A stretch of 24,037 nucleotides of DNA from JAHEFU01 sp020440645 (GTDB lineage Bacteria > 4484-113 > JAFGCY01): the NCBI GenBank assembly GCA_020440645.1, contig JAGRNR010000060.1:1-24037 (forward strand), read 5' to 3'. Below, piece by piece: positions 1 through 7,848 of the stretch. How positions within the stretch are numbered: the first letter of the stretch is position 1; each line of letters opens with the position of its first letter. The notes under the pieces were generated by a model. That model worked only from the letters and a program-made list of their open reading frames with translations, was not told the origin of the DNA and ran no database searches. Position numbers and translations under genes: made by a program.

Positions 1-165
1 GTGCAGGTCGTCAACCTGGAGGTCAAGGAAGCGATGAAGGGCTTTGCCATGGTCGACTACGAATTCAGTATCTCGGAGAGTGGCAAGGAAGCCGAAACTG
101 AATCCGGCAGCATGGAGCTTCGCCAGGCCGAGGACGGCCACTGGCAGATCTACGACCTGGACTGA
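1..165 (+). CDS. C-terminal fragment of an NTF2-like/DUF4878-type protein (5' end outside window)
   Basis: The reading frame is open from base 1 and ends at TGA 163-165, giving 54 residues of a longer protein. The visible part alternates beta-strand-like segments and ends in HWQIYDLD. That resembles the last strands of NTF2-fold domains (SnoaL/DUF4878 type), which commonly end in a GxWKI-type strand. The protein is probably secreted or a lipoprotein like its neighbours, but the N-terminus is not visible. It lies 39 nt upstream of the lipoprotein gene at 205 on the same strand, so co-transcription is possible. Function is unknown; the fold is suggested by pattern only. Confidence 0.5.
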   Translation: MQVVNLEVKEAMKGFAMVDYEFSISESGKEAETESGSMELRQAEDGHWQIYDLD

Positions 166-204
166 GTCCGGTCTGATCCTCAGTACTTTCCACAGGGACC
201 AGTT

Positions 205-1851
205 ATGAGGTACTTACTTGCGTTGACAACGGCACTCGCCGTCTGCTGCTGTGCATCGTGTGCCGGGCGGACGGAGCTGTCTGCGGATTCCGAACAGTCG
301 CTCAACGCCCTGCAGGACGTCTGGCAGGACCAGCTGCCCCCGCTGCCCCCGCAGCGCTCCTCGAGTGGTACTTCCGTTTCCGAGCGTGTCGGCAGCAACT
401 ACCTCGTGAAGAGCAGCAATGCGATCGAGGATGGCAACCGGCTCGACCTGCTGAGCGGGTCGAACAGCCTGGCCTGGGCCTACTGGCAGTACACCGGCGG
501 GCCGCGCGTCGTCACCAGCCTCGAGTTCGTGATGGACGTGCCGGCTGACAATCAATACTTTGTCGCAGTGCCTGACTACCGCAGTGGCCGCTGGCAGTTC
601 CGCGGCCCGTTTGACAGCGGACGGGTGTTCCAGGCTGACAGCTTCGACTTCTACTCCCCGGACGGGGACTTCTACGCCCTGGCACTGACAGCTGGTGGCA
701 ACAAGGCCAGTGTGGCTGCCGTCAATGTGACCACGGAGGACAACTGGCAGTGCATCACCCTCCGTCCGGATGTGTCTGTCAACACGCAGCCCCTGGTGGA
801 GATTGTGGATGGCAAACCGGTCGTGGTCTGGTATGACAAGGACACGGATGCCTTCCGCATCCTGCGCAGCAGCACGATGTTCGGCGAGGACCCGTCGGAC
901 TGGAATGAGCAGATCTGGCTGTTCACTGGCGACAAGTTCGTGCGCTACACGGATATGGCAATCATCAACGGCAAGCCTGCCGTAACATTCAGTGATGGTG
1001 ACAGCCACGACCTGAATTACTTCCGCGAGGGCATGGATGACTACATCGTGCTCAGCGGCGACCTGAATGCATCGGGCGGCCGCAGCAGCCTGTTGGAAGT
1101 GGACGGGCACGCCGCGATCAGCTACCGAGATGGTTCCGGTGGTGACAACAGCCAGGGCGCACTGGTATATATGCGCAGCGGCACTCCGAACGGCCTGCAG
1201 GGAGAGGACTGGGAAAGCCGCGTCACGGTCTACGGTGCCAACCAGGGCTTTGACAAACCGGACATGCAGATTGTCAGCGGCCATCCGGCGATCGCCGCAT
1301 TCGACTACAGCTTCGAGAACGTGATGTACTGCTGGACCACGGACACTGACGGTATGACAGCGGAGAACTGGAAGAACCGCACACTCTATACCAGCAATGA
1401 CAACCCGGAGTTCATCAACCTGCATGTACTGGACCAGTATCCGGCAATTGCCTTCAAGGATGCCAAGAACGGTGAGGAGCTCTGGTTCCTGCAGGCTGCG
1501 GTGGCGGACCCCGGCGATGAGCTCAATGACTGGAACAGTCCCTTCGTGATTGACAGCACCGGCAACGTTGGCCAGGGCACAAGCCTGTCAAGCATCAACG
1601 GCCGGCCCTTCATCTCCTATCTTGAGGACGGAAGTGGCACGGAACTGCGCTTTGCAATCTCCAACACGCTCAATGGCATCCAGGGCAGCTGGCAGAAAGG
1701 ACTCGTCGAGGATGAGAATGTGCAGAGTTCCACGCTCTACACGAAAGCGCTGAGTATTGAAGGACGGATGGTCATCTGCTTCCTGGAATACAACGGCAGT
1801 GACATCCGGAATATCAACTGGTGCTGGCGCGAGGCCGGCGGACTGGAATGA
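205..1851 (+). CDS. Lipoprotein with N-terminal beta domain and seven propeller-type repeats
   Basis: 548 residues. A hydrophobic signal runs to about residue 18 and ends in Cys-rich CCCASC; C19 is the most likely lipidated cysteine, though the lipobox is not ideal. Residues ~63-180 form a beta domain with the motif DYRSGRWQF, closely matched by the lipoprotein at 5490-7394 (DYQSGRWQW). From ~197 to the end there are seven repeats of the type IxGxPAIxYxD followed by a strand ending in R/W-rich residues, at ~197, 251, 296, 354, 406, 461 and 515. Strand NWQCITL (~180-186) could close the last repeat, as in a Velcro-closed seven-bladed propeller. The same arrangement forms the C-terminus of the 16147-18918 lipoprotein. 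A surface binding role is inferred; no catalytic residues are visible. No ideal Shine-Dalgarno is seen, only CACAGGGA about 8 nt before ATG. Confidence 0.85.
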   Translation: MRYLLALTTALAVCCCASCAGRTELSADSEQSLNALQDVWQDQLPPLPPQRSSSGTSVSERVGSNYLVKSSNAIEDGNRLDLLSGSNSLAWAYWQYTGGPRVVTSLEFVMDVPADNQYFVAVPDYRSGRWQFRGPFDSGRVFQADSFDFYSPDGDFYALALTAGGNKASVAAVNVTTEDNWQCITLRPDVSVNTQPLVEIVDGKPVVVWYDKDTDAFRILRSSTMFGEDPSDWNEQIWLFTGDKFVRYTDMAIINGKPAVTFSDGDSHDLNYFREGMDDYIVLSGDLNASGGRSSLLEVDGHAAISYRDGSGGDNSQGALVYMRSGTPNGLQGEDWESRVTVYGANQGFDKPDMQIVSGHPAIAAFDYSFENVMYCWTTDTDGMTAENWKNRTLYTSNDNPEFINLHVLDQYPAIAFKDAKNGEELWFLQAAVADPGDELNDWNSPFVIDSTGNVGQGTSLSSINGRPFISYLEDGSGTELRFAISNTLNGIQGSWQKGLVEDENVQSSTLYTKALSIEGRMVICFLEYNGSDIRNINWCWREAGGLE

Positions 1852-1871
1852 TTGTCAGAGTGATTCCCTAG

Positions 1872-2624
1872 ATGGATAGCTGGAGCAGACCGGGTTACAG
1901 GCCCAGTTACACCAGTTGGCAATACTGGTCCGCTCCTGTGCTGGACCTGCTTGGCGTGCTGATCTTCATGTTCGTCACCCCGCTCGTGATGAAGCTCATG
2001 AGCCAAAAGCTGTGGTGGATCGGGGCGATTTACCTGGCAGTTTACGTACTGGTCTGTGCCTGTACATTCGCCTACCGGGAATCGCTTTGCGTGATGAAGG
2101 GTGAAAATGTCACCCCATCTGATATCAGCCCTCCACTCTCCACCGCCGTGGTGGCGATCCCCTACGGTTGCTTTGCTGCCGGAGTGCTGGTCTTCTACAC
2201 CGGGTTTCCCAACGGGACTGAAGGACTGGCAGAGGCTGTTGTCGGAATTCTTACGCCCTTCGTTGCATTTCTGTATGCATACTGCGTCTATTTCCCAATG
2301 CATGGCCGACTGGAGGGGGCTGTGGATTTTCCCACAGCCAGGCAGTCTCTCGTGGCTCTGCTCAGCCTGATGCAGTACCTGTCCATGGTGTGCTGGCTGC
2401 TGATAGCCGAGGATGCCAGCCCGCAGGTTTATGAAAGGCTTGATTACATCATTATCAGTTTCGGATGGATGATGATGCTGCTCGTGTTTCACAGCTTCCC
2501 GCGCTTCTACATCCACTCGGTGGAGGGGGATAAACTGGGCTTTTTCAGCTACTTCCTGAGCACAGCAATCTATGCCTGGTTGCTGGTCGGCAAGGCCTGT
2601 GGAATGAACTACCTCTCTCTTTGA
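1872..2624 (+). CDS. Polytopic membrane protein of unknown family
   Basis: 250 residues, with about six or seven hydrophobic segments near 22-41, 47-66, 88-111, 117-138, 158-178, 190-207 and 220-241. The N-terminus is short and rich in Tyr/Trp/Ser (WSRPGYRPSYTSWQYW). An in-frame TAG sits immediately before the ATG, so this is the first possible start. No clear Shine-Dalgarno is visible, and the gene begins 20 nt after the lipoprotein stop at 1851, so translational coupling is plausible. I do not recognise the family and see no transporter signature, conserved charged intramembrane pair or metal motif. Context suggests an envelope role, but this is a guess. Confidence 0.75.
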   Translation: MDSWSRPGYRPSYTSWQYWSAPVLDLLGVLIFMFVTPLVMKLMSQKLWWIGAIYLAVYVLVCACTFAYRESLCVMKGENVTPSDISPPLSTAVVAIPYGCFAAGVLVFYTGFPNGTEGLAEAVVGILTPFVAFLYAYCVYFPMHGRLEGAVDFPTARQSLVALLSLMQYLSMVCWLLIAEDASPQVYERLDYIIISFGWMMMLLVFHSFPRFYIHSVEGDKLGFFSYFLSTAIYAWLLVGKACGMNYLSL

Positions 2625-2640
2625 TCCATTGAGCCATGAT

Positions 2641-2669
2641 TTGACAGGCCGATTCCGCAGGGGCATAAT
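2641..2669 (+). promoter_or_regulatory. Sigma70-type promoter for the 2697 lipoprotein
   Basis: A perfect TTGACA at 2641-2646 is followed, after exactly 17 nt, by CATAAT at 2664-2669 (5 of 6 to consensus). The start point would be near 2676, about 20 nt before the ATG at 2697, leaving room for the Shine-Dalgarno GAGGTGG at 2684-2690. It is the best classical promoter in the window and shows the host uses a housekeeping sigma factor of the usual specificity. Confidence 0.8.
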
Positions 2670-2696
2670 CTGCCTGTACTGCTGAGGTGGGACACC

Positions 2697-3749
2697 ATGC
2701 ACAAAGCTACATTTGGCCTGATAGCAGCACTGCTGGTGCTGCTTGTATCCTGCAACGAGGGAAACCCCGACAGCCAGTCGGCGCAGCTGGCACAATCGAC
2801 TGCGCCAACGGTTGCCGCAGAACCGGATGCATCAGTCACACTGGCGGATTCCTCCAACTCAAAAGCTGCCACCGGGCAGCCTGAGCACCTCGGTTACTGC
2901 GTTGAATACTGCGCTTCCTGCGGTGAACACCGTGGTGAGAACACCGCACCGCCCCGAGACGAACCGGTGCGGATCAATTTCGACTTCATGGCAGTGCACT
3001 ACAACGATGCCCCGGAAGCGGACATGTCAAAGCTGGACTTCGAACTCGTCGGACAGTGGCGCAACCGTGAGCGGATGAAGACCCACCTCTCGATGGACCA
3101 CCGCGAGCAGGACAACTTCCCGATCGTGGATGTCGGGTTGTGCAAGCTGCATGTCGAGCCCATGCTGTCCGAGGTGGTGGAGACGGCGATCCGCAACCGC
3201 AGTGGCAACGATTACAAGACCTACGGCGCCTACATGGTGACGGTCACCGACCCAGACGGTGTACTTGTGGGCGAGTTCCCGCTTGATGGCAACGGAGAAG
3301 CGGGAGAGGCACAATGGCAGAACACGAAGGAAAGCGCCTACCACGTCGGCAAGGCCTACAAGCGCGACAGCGACGAATGGCGCTACGACATCCGGCGGAT
3401 GTCAGAATTCCGCGAACAGGAATATGAAGCACCCGTGCTGTTCGGGCTGGTGTTCCGCAATGAAGGCAAGCTCAGCCACTCGGATGTGGCCCCGGACCAT
3501 GGCACGCATGAATACGTGTTCCCGGCCGCCGGCGTTGACATCTACACTCCCGAGGCGATCCGCGCGGTTGGGCTGGCGGCACTCGAGCGTGAGAAGGCGG
3601 AGCGTGACGTGAAGCTGACGGCGAATGCAGGGGAGCTGCCGAAGCTCGAGCCGGCCTTCATCGCGCGGGGCATTGGCGACGGAAACAAGGATCCGGGCAA
3701 TGGCTACAGCCCGCCGCTCTACGGCGGTGGCTGCGGCGGTGGTGGTTGA
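2697..3749 (+). CDS. Lipoprotein with CxxxCxxC cluster and GGGCGGGG C-terminal tail
   Basis: 350 residues. The signal peptide ends in lipobox LVSC (C19). Shine-Dalgarno GAGGTGG lies 6 nt before the ATG, and a near-consensus promoter lies just upstream. Residues ~66-73 carry CVEYCASC, a possible disulfide or metal site. The central region (~90-290) is a mixed, charged domain without a motif I recognise. The protein ends YGGGCGGGG, a Gly/Cys tail resembling the short GGGCGGG-type tails on some unrelated exported proteins. The gene faces convergently into the zinc-ribbon gene at 3781, with only 31 nt between. Lipoprotein status is well supported; function is unknown. Confidence 0.8.
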   Translation: MHKATFGLIAALLVLLVSCNEGNPDSQSAQLAQSTAPTVAAEPDASVTLADSSNSKAATGQPEHLGYCVEYCASCGEHRGENTAPPRDEPVRINFDFMAVHYNDAPEADMSKLDFELVGQWRNRERMKTHLSMDHREQDNFPIVDVGLCKLHVEPMLSEVVETAIRNRSGNDYKTYGAYMVTVTDPDGVLVGEFPLDGNGEAGEAQWQNTKESAYHVGKAYKRDSDEWRYDIRRMSEFREQEYEAPVLFGLVFRNEGKLSHSDVAPDHGTHEYVFPAAGVDIYTPEAIRAVGLAALEREKAERDVKLTANAGELPKLEPAFIARGIGDGNKDPGNGYSPPLYGGGCGGGG

Positions 3750-3780
3750 AACTGATCAGCCGCTCCCGTGCGGAGCAGTC

Positions 3781-4386
3781 CTAGTAATCGCTGCCACCGA
3801 TCACGAAGATCACATACAGGATCTTGTCGAGGAACAGGCAGATCCAGCCGGCGATGTTCCAAGCCGACATCGTGTCGTTGAACTGGTTGATGTCATTGAA
3901 GCGCCGGCCCTGCCAGGCCAGCTCCTTGCCCTTCTGGCCGATGTACAGCGCATATAGTGTCGAGACGACGGGGATCCAGCAGACGATCAGTCCGACGATG
4001 CCCAGTGCCACCTGGCCATTGGCAAAGGCGAACAGCCCGAAGGGTACGCAGCCTGCGGCCGTGAAGCCCTGGGCATCCGCCGGAACTCCAGCCGCAGCTC
4101 CCATCCCACTGCTGTTGTCGCCATAACCGCTCATGGTCTGCTGGCGGTAGTACTCCTGGGCCACGGCCGGGTCGAGGTTCTGGGCGCTGATCTGCTGGTC
4201 CTGCTGCTTCATTTCCGCAGGCGGGGGAGCCACGTAGTCGGGCCGCTTGCCGCTTTCCTCGGTCCAGGAACGGTACTTCGGTCCGCTGGAAGACTCGGCC
4301 TGGGCCTGGTTGCCAAGCGGTCGCATGCAGCTTGAACATGTGCTGCGGCCCGGTCCGTTACTGGCACCACAAGCAGGACACTTCAT
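3781..4386 (-). CDS. Zinc-ribbon protein with paired C-terminal membrane segments (CD225/dispanin-like layout)
   Basis: 201 residues. The N-terminal zinc ribbon has C3-x2-C6 and C17-x2-C20. A Pro/Gln-rich linker (~25-110) follows, then a hydrophobic region at ~113-148 starting GCVPFGLFAFANG, a cytoplasmic-looking loop KGKELAWQGRRFN...FNDTMSAWN (~152-176), and a last membrane helix (~177-197). The order (short motif with C and FG, membrane segment, basic/aromatic loop ending AWN or NIxG, membrane segment) resembles the CD225/dispanin family, but I cannot confirm membership without a profile search. It is a clear paralogue of the gene 33 nt upstream at 4420-5004, and both probably share one transcript. 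Poly-G Shine-Dalgarno-like sequence precedes the ATG. Role unknown. Confidence 0.8.
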   Translation of the reverse strand: MKCPACGASNGPGRSTCSSCMRPLGNQAQAESSSGPKYRSWTEESGKRPDYVAPPPAEMKQQDQQISAQNLDPAVAQEYYRQQTMSGYGDNSSGMGAAAGVPADAQGFTAAGCVPFGLFAFANGQVALGIVGLIVCWIPVVSTLYALYIGQKGKELAWQGRRFNDINQFNDTMSAWNIAGWICLFLDKILYVIFVIGGSDY

Positions 4387-4419
4387 TTGCTTATCCCCCC
4401 GTCGCGGAATTAATACAGG

Positions 4420-5004
4420 CTAGAAATTACCACCGCTGCCTTCCATGCTGATGGCGAACACGATCAGGGCGACGTACAGGATGGCCCCGATCACTGACAT
4501 GATGATGCTGAAGATCAGGTAGATCTTGCCCCAGTAGTTCCAGGCATTCATGGTTTCGTTGTATTCCTGGCGGCTGTTGAAGCGCCGGTTCTGCCAGGCG
4601 AATTCATTGCCCTTGATCAGCAGGACCAGATTGGCAAGGCTGCCGACGAAGCAGCTTGCGACCAGCACGATGATGCCCCACATCGCGGCCCCGTTGGCAA
4701 AGGCGAAGATCCCGCAGGGCAGGCAGCCACCCATGTTCATGTTCTGGGTCTCTGGAGGCAGGGGATGCCCGCTGCCCATCCCGCTGGTGTTCGGGATCTG
4801 CTCGTAGCTGCCGAAACTGGGCGGGACGGTGCCGGGTGCTATCGGGGGAGCCTGCGGCGGTGGCGGAATGCTGTGTGGCGGAGGGGCCTGGAAATGCTGT
4901 GGATCCGGCTGCGGCGACCCGGACTGTTCCGCCAGCAGCTTGCCGCAGCTGATGCAGAACTTCGTCTGGTTGTCATTCTCCGCACCACAGTGCCCGCAGA
5001 ACAT
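4420..5004 (-). CDS. Zinc-ribbon protein with Pro-rich linker and membrane segments, paralogue of 3781-4386
   Basis: 194 residues. The zinc ribbon is C3-G-H-C6 and C17-I-S-C20-G, a typical double CxxC ribbon. A proline-rich linker (~38-63) leads to GGCLPCGIFAFANG (~92-105), a long hydrophobic stretch (~106-131), the loop KGNEFAWQNRRFN...YNETMNAWN (~131-156) and a final membrane helix (~160-186). The loop and the CxPxGxFAFANG motif match the downstream paralogue almost residue for residue, while the linkers differ completely. Start choice is supported by GGAGGAA 6-7 nt before the ATG. It is first in the two-gene unit and has an extended -10 promoter at 5034-5042. A cytoplasmic zinc-ribbon anchored to the membrane is inferred. 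Confidence 0.82.
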   Translation of the reverse strand: MFCGHCGAENDNQTKFCISCGKLLAEQSGSPQPDPQHFQAPPPHSIPPPPQAPPIAPGTVPPSFGSYEQIPNTSGMGSGHPLPPETQNMNMGGCLPCGIFAFANGAAMWGIIVLVASCFVGSLANLVLLIKGNEFAWQNRRFNSRQEYNETMNAWNYWGKIYLIFSIIMSVIGAILYVALIVFAISMEGSGGNF

Positions 5005-5033
5005 CCGGATTCCTCCGATCAGTGATCAGTTCC

Positions 5034-5042
5034 AGTATAGCA
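5034..5042 (-). promoter_or_regulatory. Extended -10 promoter for the zinc-ribbon pair
   Basis: On the minus strand TGC is followed directly by TATACT (5039 down to 5034), an extended -10 element. No good -35 is visible 17 nt upstream, which is usual for extended -10 promoters. The predicted start point lies about 20 nt before the ATG at 5004, with the GGAGGAA Shine-Dalgarno between. It lies downstream of the VOC stop at 5060, so the pair can be transcribed separately from the VOC gene. Confidence 0.5.
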
Positions 5043-5059
5043 AGCCGGAGCTGCGTGGA

Positions 5060-5434
5060 TCAGTGGTACTCGTTGTGCTCAAGGAAGAAGCCGTTGCCTT
5101 CGGGGTCCACGCAGTCCACTATGCGAACCCCGGGAGCCGGGTCGCGCACCTCACTGCACTGTACGCCGGCTCCGAGCAGCCTCTCGCGCGCGGCGTCGAT
5201 ATCGTCAACGGCAAAACCGAAGCGCGGTTGCACCTGCTTGGGCACGAGTTCAAGGCCGCCATGCAGCGCCAGCGTGCATGCGCCTGAACTGAAGCTGACC
5301 CACATTTCATTTGAGTAATCGTCCTTGCCGGCCGGCCAGGCGATCTCAAGCCCCAGCCGGTCACGGTAGAACTCCACGGCGGCTGCCATGTCGTTTACAT
5401 AGACAATGATCTCAGATATGCCCTTCAATGCCAT
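5060..5434 (-). CDS. VOC (vicinal oxygen chelate / glyoxalase-fold) family protein
   Basis: 124 residues, the normal length of a single-chain VOC protein built from two beta-alpha-beta-beta-beta modules. Module one is ISEIIVYVNDM...FYRDRLGLEI...CTLALHGG; module two is RFGFAVDDIDAARERLLGAG...VDCVDPEGNGFFLEH. Candidate metal ligands are H58 (LALHGG) and E119 (FFLE). The usual second-module His is Arg (R71), and the first-strand ligand position appears to be E8, so the metal site may be altered. Family assignment is secure. Substrate is unknown; relatives include dioxygenases, glyoxalases and antibiotic-binding proteins, and nothing nearby discriminates. AGGAG lies 7 nt before ATG. Confidence 0.93.
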   Translation of the reverse strand: MALKGISEIIVYVNDMAAAVEFYRDRLGLEIAWPAGKDDYSNEMWVSFSSGACTLALHGGLELVPKQVQPRFGFAVDDIDAARERLLGAGVQCSEVRDPAPGVRIVDCVDPEGNGFFLEHNEYH

Positions 5435-5489
5435 TTCGCAATCTCCTGGTCCCGTGCCGATGCAGGCATTCTAACTCGTGCAACGCGTA

Positions 5490-7394
5490 TCAGGGATTCA
5501 GGTAGTCATCCAGCGGGTAGCTTGCAAGCCGCCAGACCTGGAACTGCCGCTTGTGGATCGGCAGGCTGGGGTTGCCTGGCGGCATCGTGTCATTCTGGAT
5601 GCGCGCATTACTGGCTGTGCCAGCGTTCTTCGTCTCCGTGTAATCTCGCAGGAAGGGGCTGACACTGGTCTGGCTGTCCGGACGATGGCAACTGGTGCAG
5701 GAATTGCCGACATAGCTGGCAGCGAAGTTCTGCCAGGTGGGACCGCCCGTCTTGAGCTGGATCGTTGCGGAAACGGACACATCAATGTCCGCCAGGGGGA
5801 AGCTCCAGCTCGCACCGCCATATGCAACCTGGCTGTTGAACAGCTTGTAATTTCCCTGGTCGGCAGCCGGGAACTCAAAGTAACCGGTATTGTCAGTGTA
5901 CGTTGAATAGCTGGCTGGATTGCCATTCTGTCCCTGCAGGGTCATCAGCAGGCCCGGGATGCCATACTTCTCACTGGCGTCCCCCGGCACGAACCAGTCC
6001 ATCTGGCCGGAAACCTTGCGGGTCGGCGGCGGGGCTGTTGCTGCGAAGTCGATACCGTTCTCATTGGCACTGCCGAGGTTGACCAGGCGCACGACGGGAT
6101 TGAAGGTCCACTTGCCCAGCGTGGGCTTGAGGTTGTACTGCGAGGGTGCCAGGTTGGTAAAGCTGTAGTTGCCGTTCACATCAGTGAAGGCCAGCCGGAA
6201 TCCCGGGGTCAGGGTGACGGCAACGCCTGGCACAGGGCTGCCACCATCGTTGATGTTGCCGCTGATGGCGAAGGTCGGCTGCCCGCCGCTGGCTTCGAAA
6301 TCCACGCTGTCCTCATCTGCGCCGCTCACGTTGACATTCTGCGAGCTGGGCGTGAAGCTGTAGCCGGCCTGCAGCGGGTCGACGGTATAGGCACCGTCCG
6401 CCACGCCCTCGAAGCTGTACTCGCCGTCAGCCCCGGACACCGTTGTCATGATTGAACCGGGGTTGAGCGTGAGCGAGATGCCGGGCACGCCGACTCCCTC
6501 CGCTGTTGCCACGCGGCCGCTGATATCGATTCGGGTGCCCGTGAAGTCTATGCCATCCATTGCACCGCTGACGTTCACGTTCTGCGAGGCCGGCATGTAT
6601 GCCACATTCATGCTCTGCGGCTCGAAGCTGTACATCCCCGCTGTCGGCAGGCCGATGAAGTATGTGCCGTCGACATCAGTCACGAGGTTGACGCCATCCG
6701 GGTTGGGGTTGACGAAGATGTATTGGCTGGCCAGCGGTTCACCATGCTCGTCGAGGATGGTGCCGCTCACGCTGTGGTCATACATCACATCGTTGTCAAA
6801 GCGCACCGACAGTGACTTCACGGTCGCTGCGCTGCCCCCGCTGGTCAGTATCGCCACGAAGAACTGCGTGGTGCTGTTGAGGTACAGGCTCGGTGGCATG
6901 TCGTAGCTGGCCGGCCCGGATGTCGGGGCCTGCCACTGCCAGCGGCCGGACTGGTAGTCGCTGTATGCGATGTAGGCCACACTGCCCGGGTTGCAGGTCA
7001 GGTCCACGCTCAGGCGCTCCGGCTGGTAACCGCCGGTGTTGAAGGCGTACAGCGCCCAGGCGGTTTCAGCCGTACTGCTGGGCAGTACGATTGAATTGTT
7101 CGGGTACAGGCAGTTCGGACTGGAGTTGAAGATCCCGATGCCGTTGTAGCTCACGATGTTGGTGAAGCTCAGGTTGCGGTCCGGTCCCGCCGCCCGGTCC
7201 TGCGCTGGCAGTTCTGGCAGCGTGCTTCCCGGCAGCTGCTGGAGGTCCAGCCCCTCGTGAGCAGCAAGCACAGCGGGGGTGGCAAGCATCTCCGTCTGCT
7301 GCTCTCCGCCGCAGGCGGCGAGGCACAGCAGTGAGAAAACCAGCAGGGCAGTAACCATGCGGCGCATGGCGGTCGTGTCCAGCACAGGGCTCAT
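5490..7394 (-). CDS. Lipoprotein with four regulatory Ig-like domains and a C-terminal monohaem cytochrome c segment
   Basis: 634 residues. The N-terminus MSPVLDTTAMRRM leads into a hydrophobic signal with lipobox LAAC (C28). GAGGAGA 8 nt upstream supports the ATG at 7394; M10 is an alternative. Residues ~79-200 match the N-terminal beta domain of the 205-1851 lipoprotein (shared DYxSGRWQ and LTxGG motifs). Four carboxypeptidase-regulatory/transthyretin-like repeats follow at ~205-285, 290-367, 375-452 and 459-547, three of them with DxxGxYxF turns, and two interdomain strands read SQNVNVSGA. The end carries C566-T-S-C569-H570, a c-type haem site, and M604 in TMPPG as likely sixth ligand, then a WRLASYPLDDYL helix, the usual order of a small cytochrome c. 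Extracytoplasmic electron transfer is inferred. No other redox gene is nearby. Confidence 0.88.
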   Translation of the reverse strand: MSPVLDTTAMRRMVTALLVFSLLCLAACGGEQQTEMLATPAVLAAHEGLDLQQLPGSTLPELPAQDRAAGPDRNLSFTNIVSYNGIGIFNSSPNCLYPNNSIVLPSSTAETAWALYAFNTGGYQPERLSVDLTCNPGSVAYIAYSDYQSGRWQWQAPTSGPASYDMPPSLYLNSTTQFFVAILTSGGSAATVKSLSVRFDNDVMYDHSVSGTILDEHGEPLASQYIFVNPNPDGVNLVTDVDGTYFIGLPTAGMYSFEPQSMNVAYMPASQNVNVSGAMDGIDFTGTRIDISGRVATAEGVGVPGISLTLNPGSIMTTVSGADGEYSFEGVADGAYTVDPLQAGYSFTPSSQNVNVSGADEDSVDFEASGGQPTFAISGNINDGGSPVPGVAVTLTPGFRLAFTDVNGNYSFTNLAPSQYNLKPTLGKWTFNPVVRLVNLGSANENGIDFAATAPPPTRKVSGQMDWFVPGDASEKYGIPGLLMTLQGQNGNPASYSTYTDNTGYFEFPAADQGNYKLFNSQVAYGGASWSFPLADIDVSVSATIQLKTGGPTWQNFAASYVGNSCTSCHRPDSQTSVSPFLRDYTETKNAGTASNARIQNDTMPPGNPSLPIHKRQFQVWRLASYPLDDYLNP

Positions 7395-7530
7395 CGCAGA
7401 TTCTCCTCAGGAAAATGGTCCGGCAATGATTCCCGACAGCACGTCCATGCACTGTTCCGGGCAAGTAAGCATACCAAAACCGTAACCGCAATTTATACCC
7501 GGATTTAACCCTTGCTATCAGCCCCTGAAA

Positions 7531-7848
7531 TCAATCCTCGACCAAGCGGGCCAGTTCATCCAGCTTGCCGGTCCAGAAGCGCTCGTAGCGCCTGACCCAC
7601 CGCTGCACGTCCCTTAGCGGGATCGGGCGCACATGCTGCCAGCGCTCGCGGCCCTTCATGCGCTCCTCCAGCAGGCCGGCTTCACGGAGGATGCGCACAT
7701 GCCGGCTGACCGCCGGGCGGCTGATCTCCGGGAAGTGGGCCGCCAGGTCCGTGGCCCTGAGCGGACCATGCTCCAGCAGGCAGTCGAGGATCTCACGGCG
7801 GGTTCCATCCGCCAGTGCACGGTAGGTGTTGTCAACCTGGACGCTCAT
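7531..7848 (-). CDS. ArsR-family winged-helix transcriptional regulator
   Basis: 105 residues, normal for ArsR/SmtB. A dimer helix (YRALADGTRREILDCLL, ~9-25) precedes the helix-turn-helix RATDLAAHFPEISRPAVSRHVRIL (~32-55) and wing GLLEERMKGRERWQHV (~58-73). The metal-sensing ELCVCDL motif is absent (LRATDLA instead), so this is not an arsenic/zinc sensor of the classical type. It belongs to the subset commonly found beside AHSA1/SRPBCC genes. Its ATG overlaps the stop of the upstream AHSA1 gene by four bases (ATGA), making it the last gene of a four-gene operon. The perfect palindrome at 9567-9586 upstream of the operon is its likely operator, implying autoregulation. Confidence 0.93.
   Translation of the reverse strand: MSVQVDNTYRALADGTRREILDCLLEHGPLRATDLAAHFPEISRPAVSRHVRILREAGLLEERMKGRERWQHVRPIPLRDVQRWVRRYERFWTGKLDELARLVED

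Noticed and set aside
214..1425. Long minus-strand open frame (403 codons)
   Set aside because: It is the antisense of the lipoprotein at 205-1851, which has a signal peptide and regular repeats. The minus frame reads as His/Val/Ala-rich sequence typical of a GC-rich shadow frame.
1737..2795. Minus-strand open frame of 352 codons
   Set aside because: It overlaps the membrane protein and the promoter of the 2697 gene, is rich in His/Gln/Arg, and has no domain.
3762..3776. Hairpin GCTCC/GGAGC between convergent genes as a bidirectional terminator
   Set aside because: Only five base pairs and no T-run on either strand.
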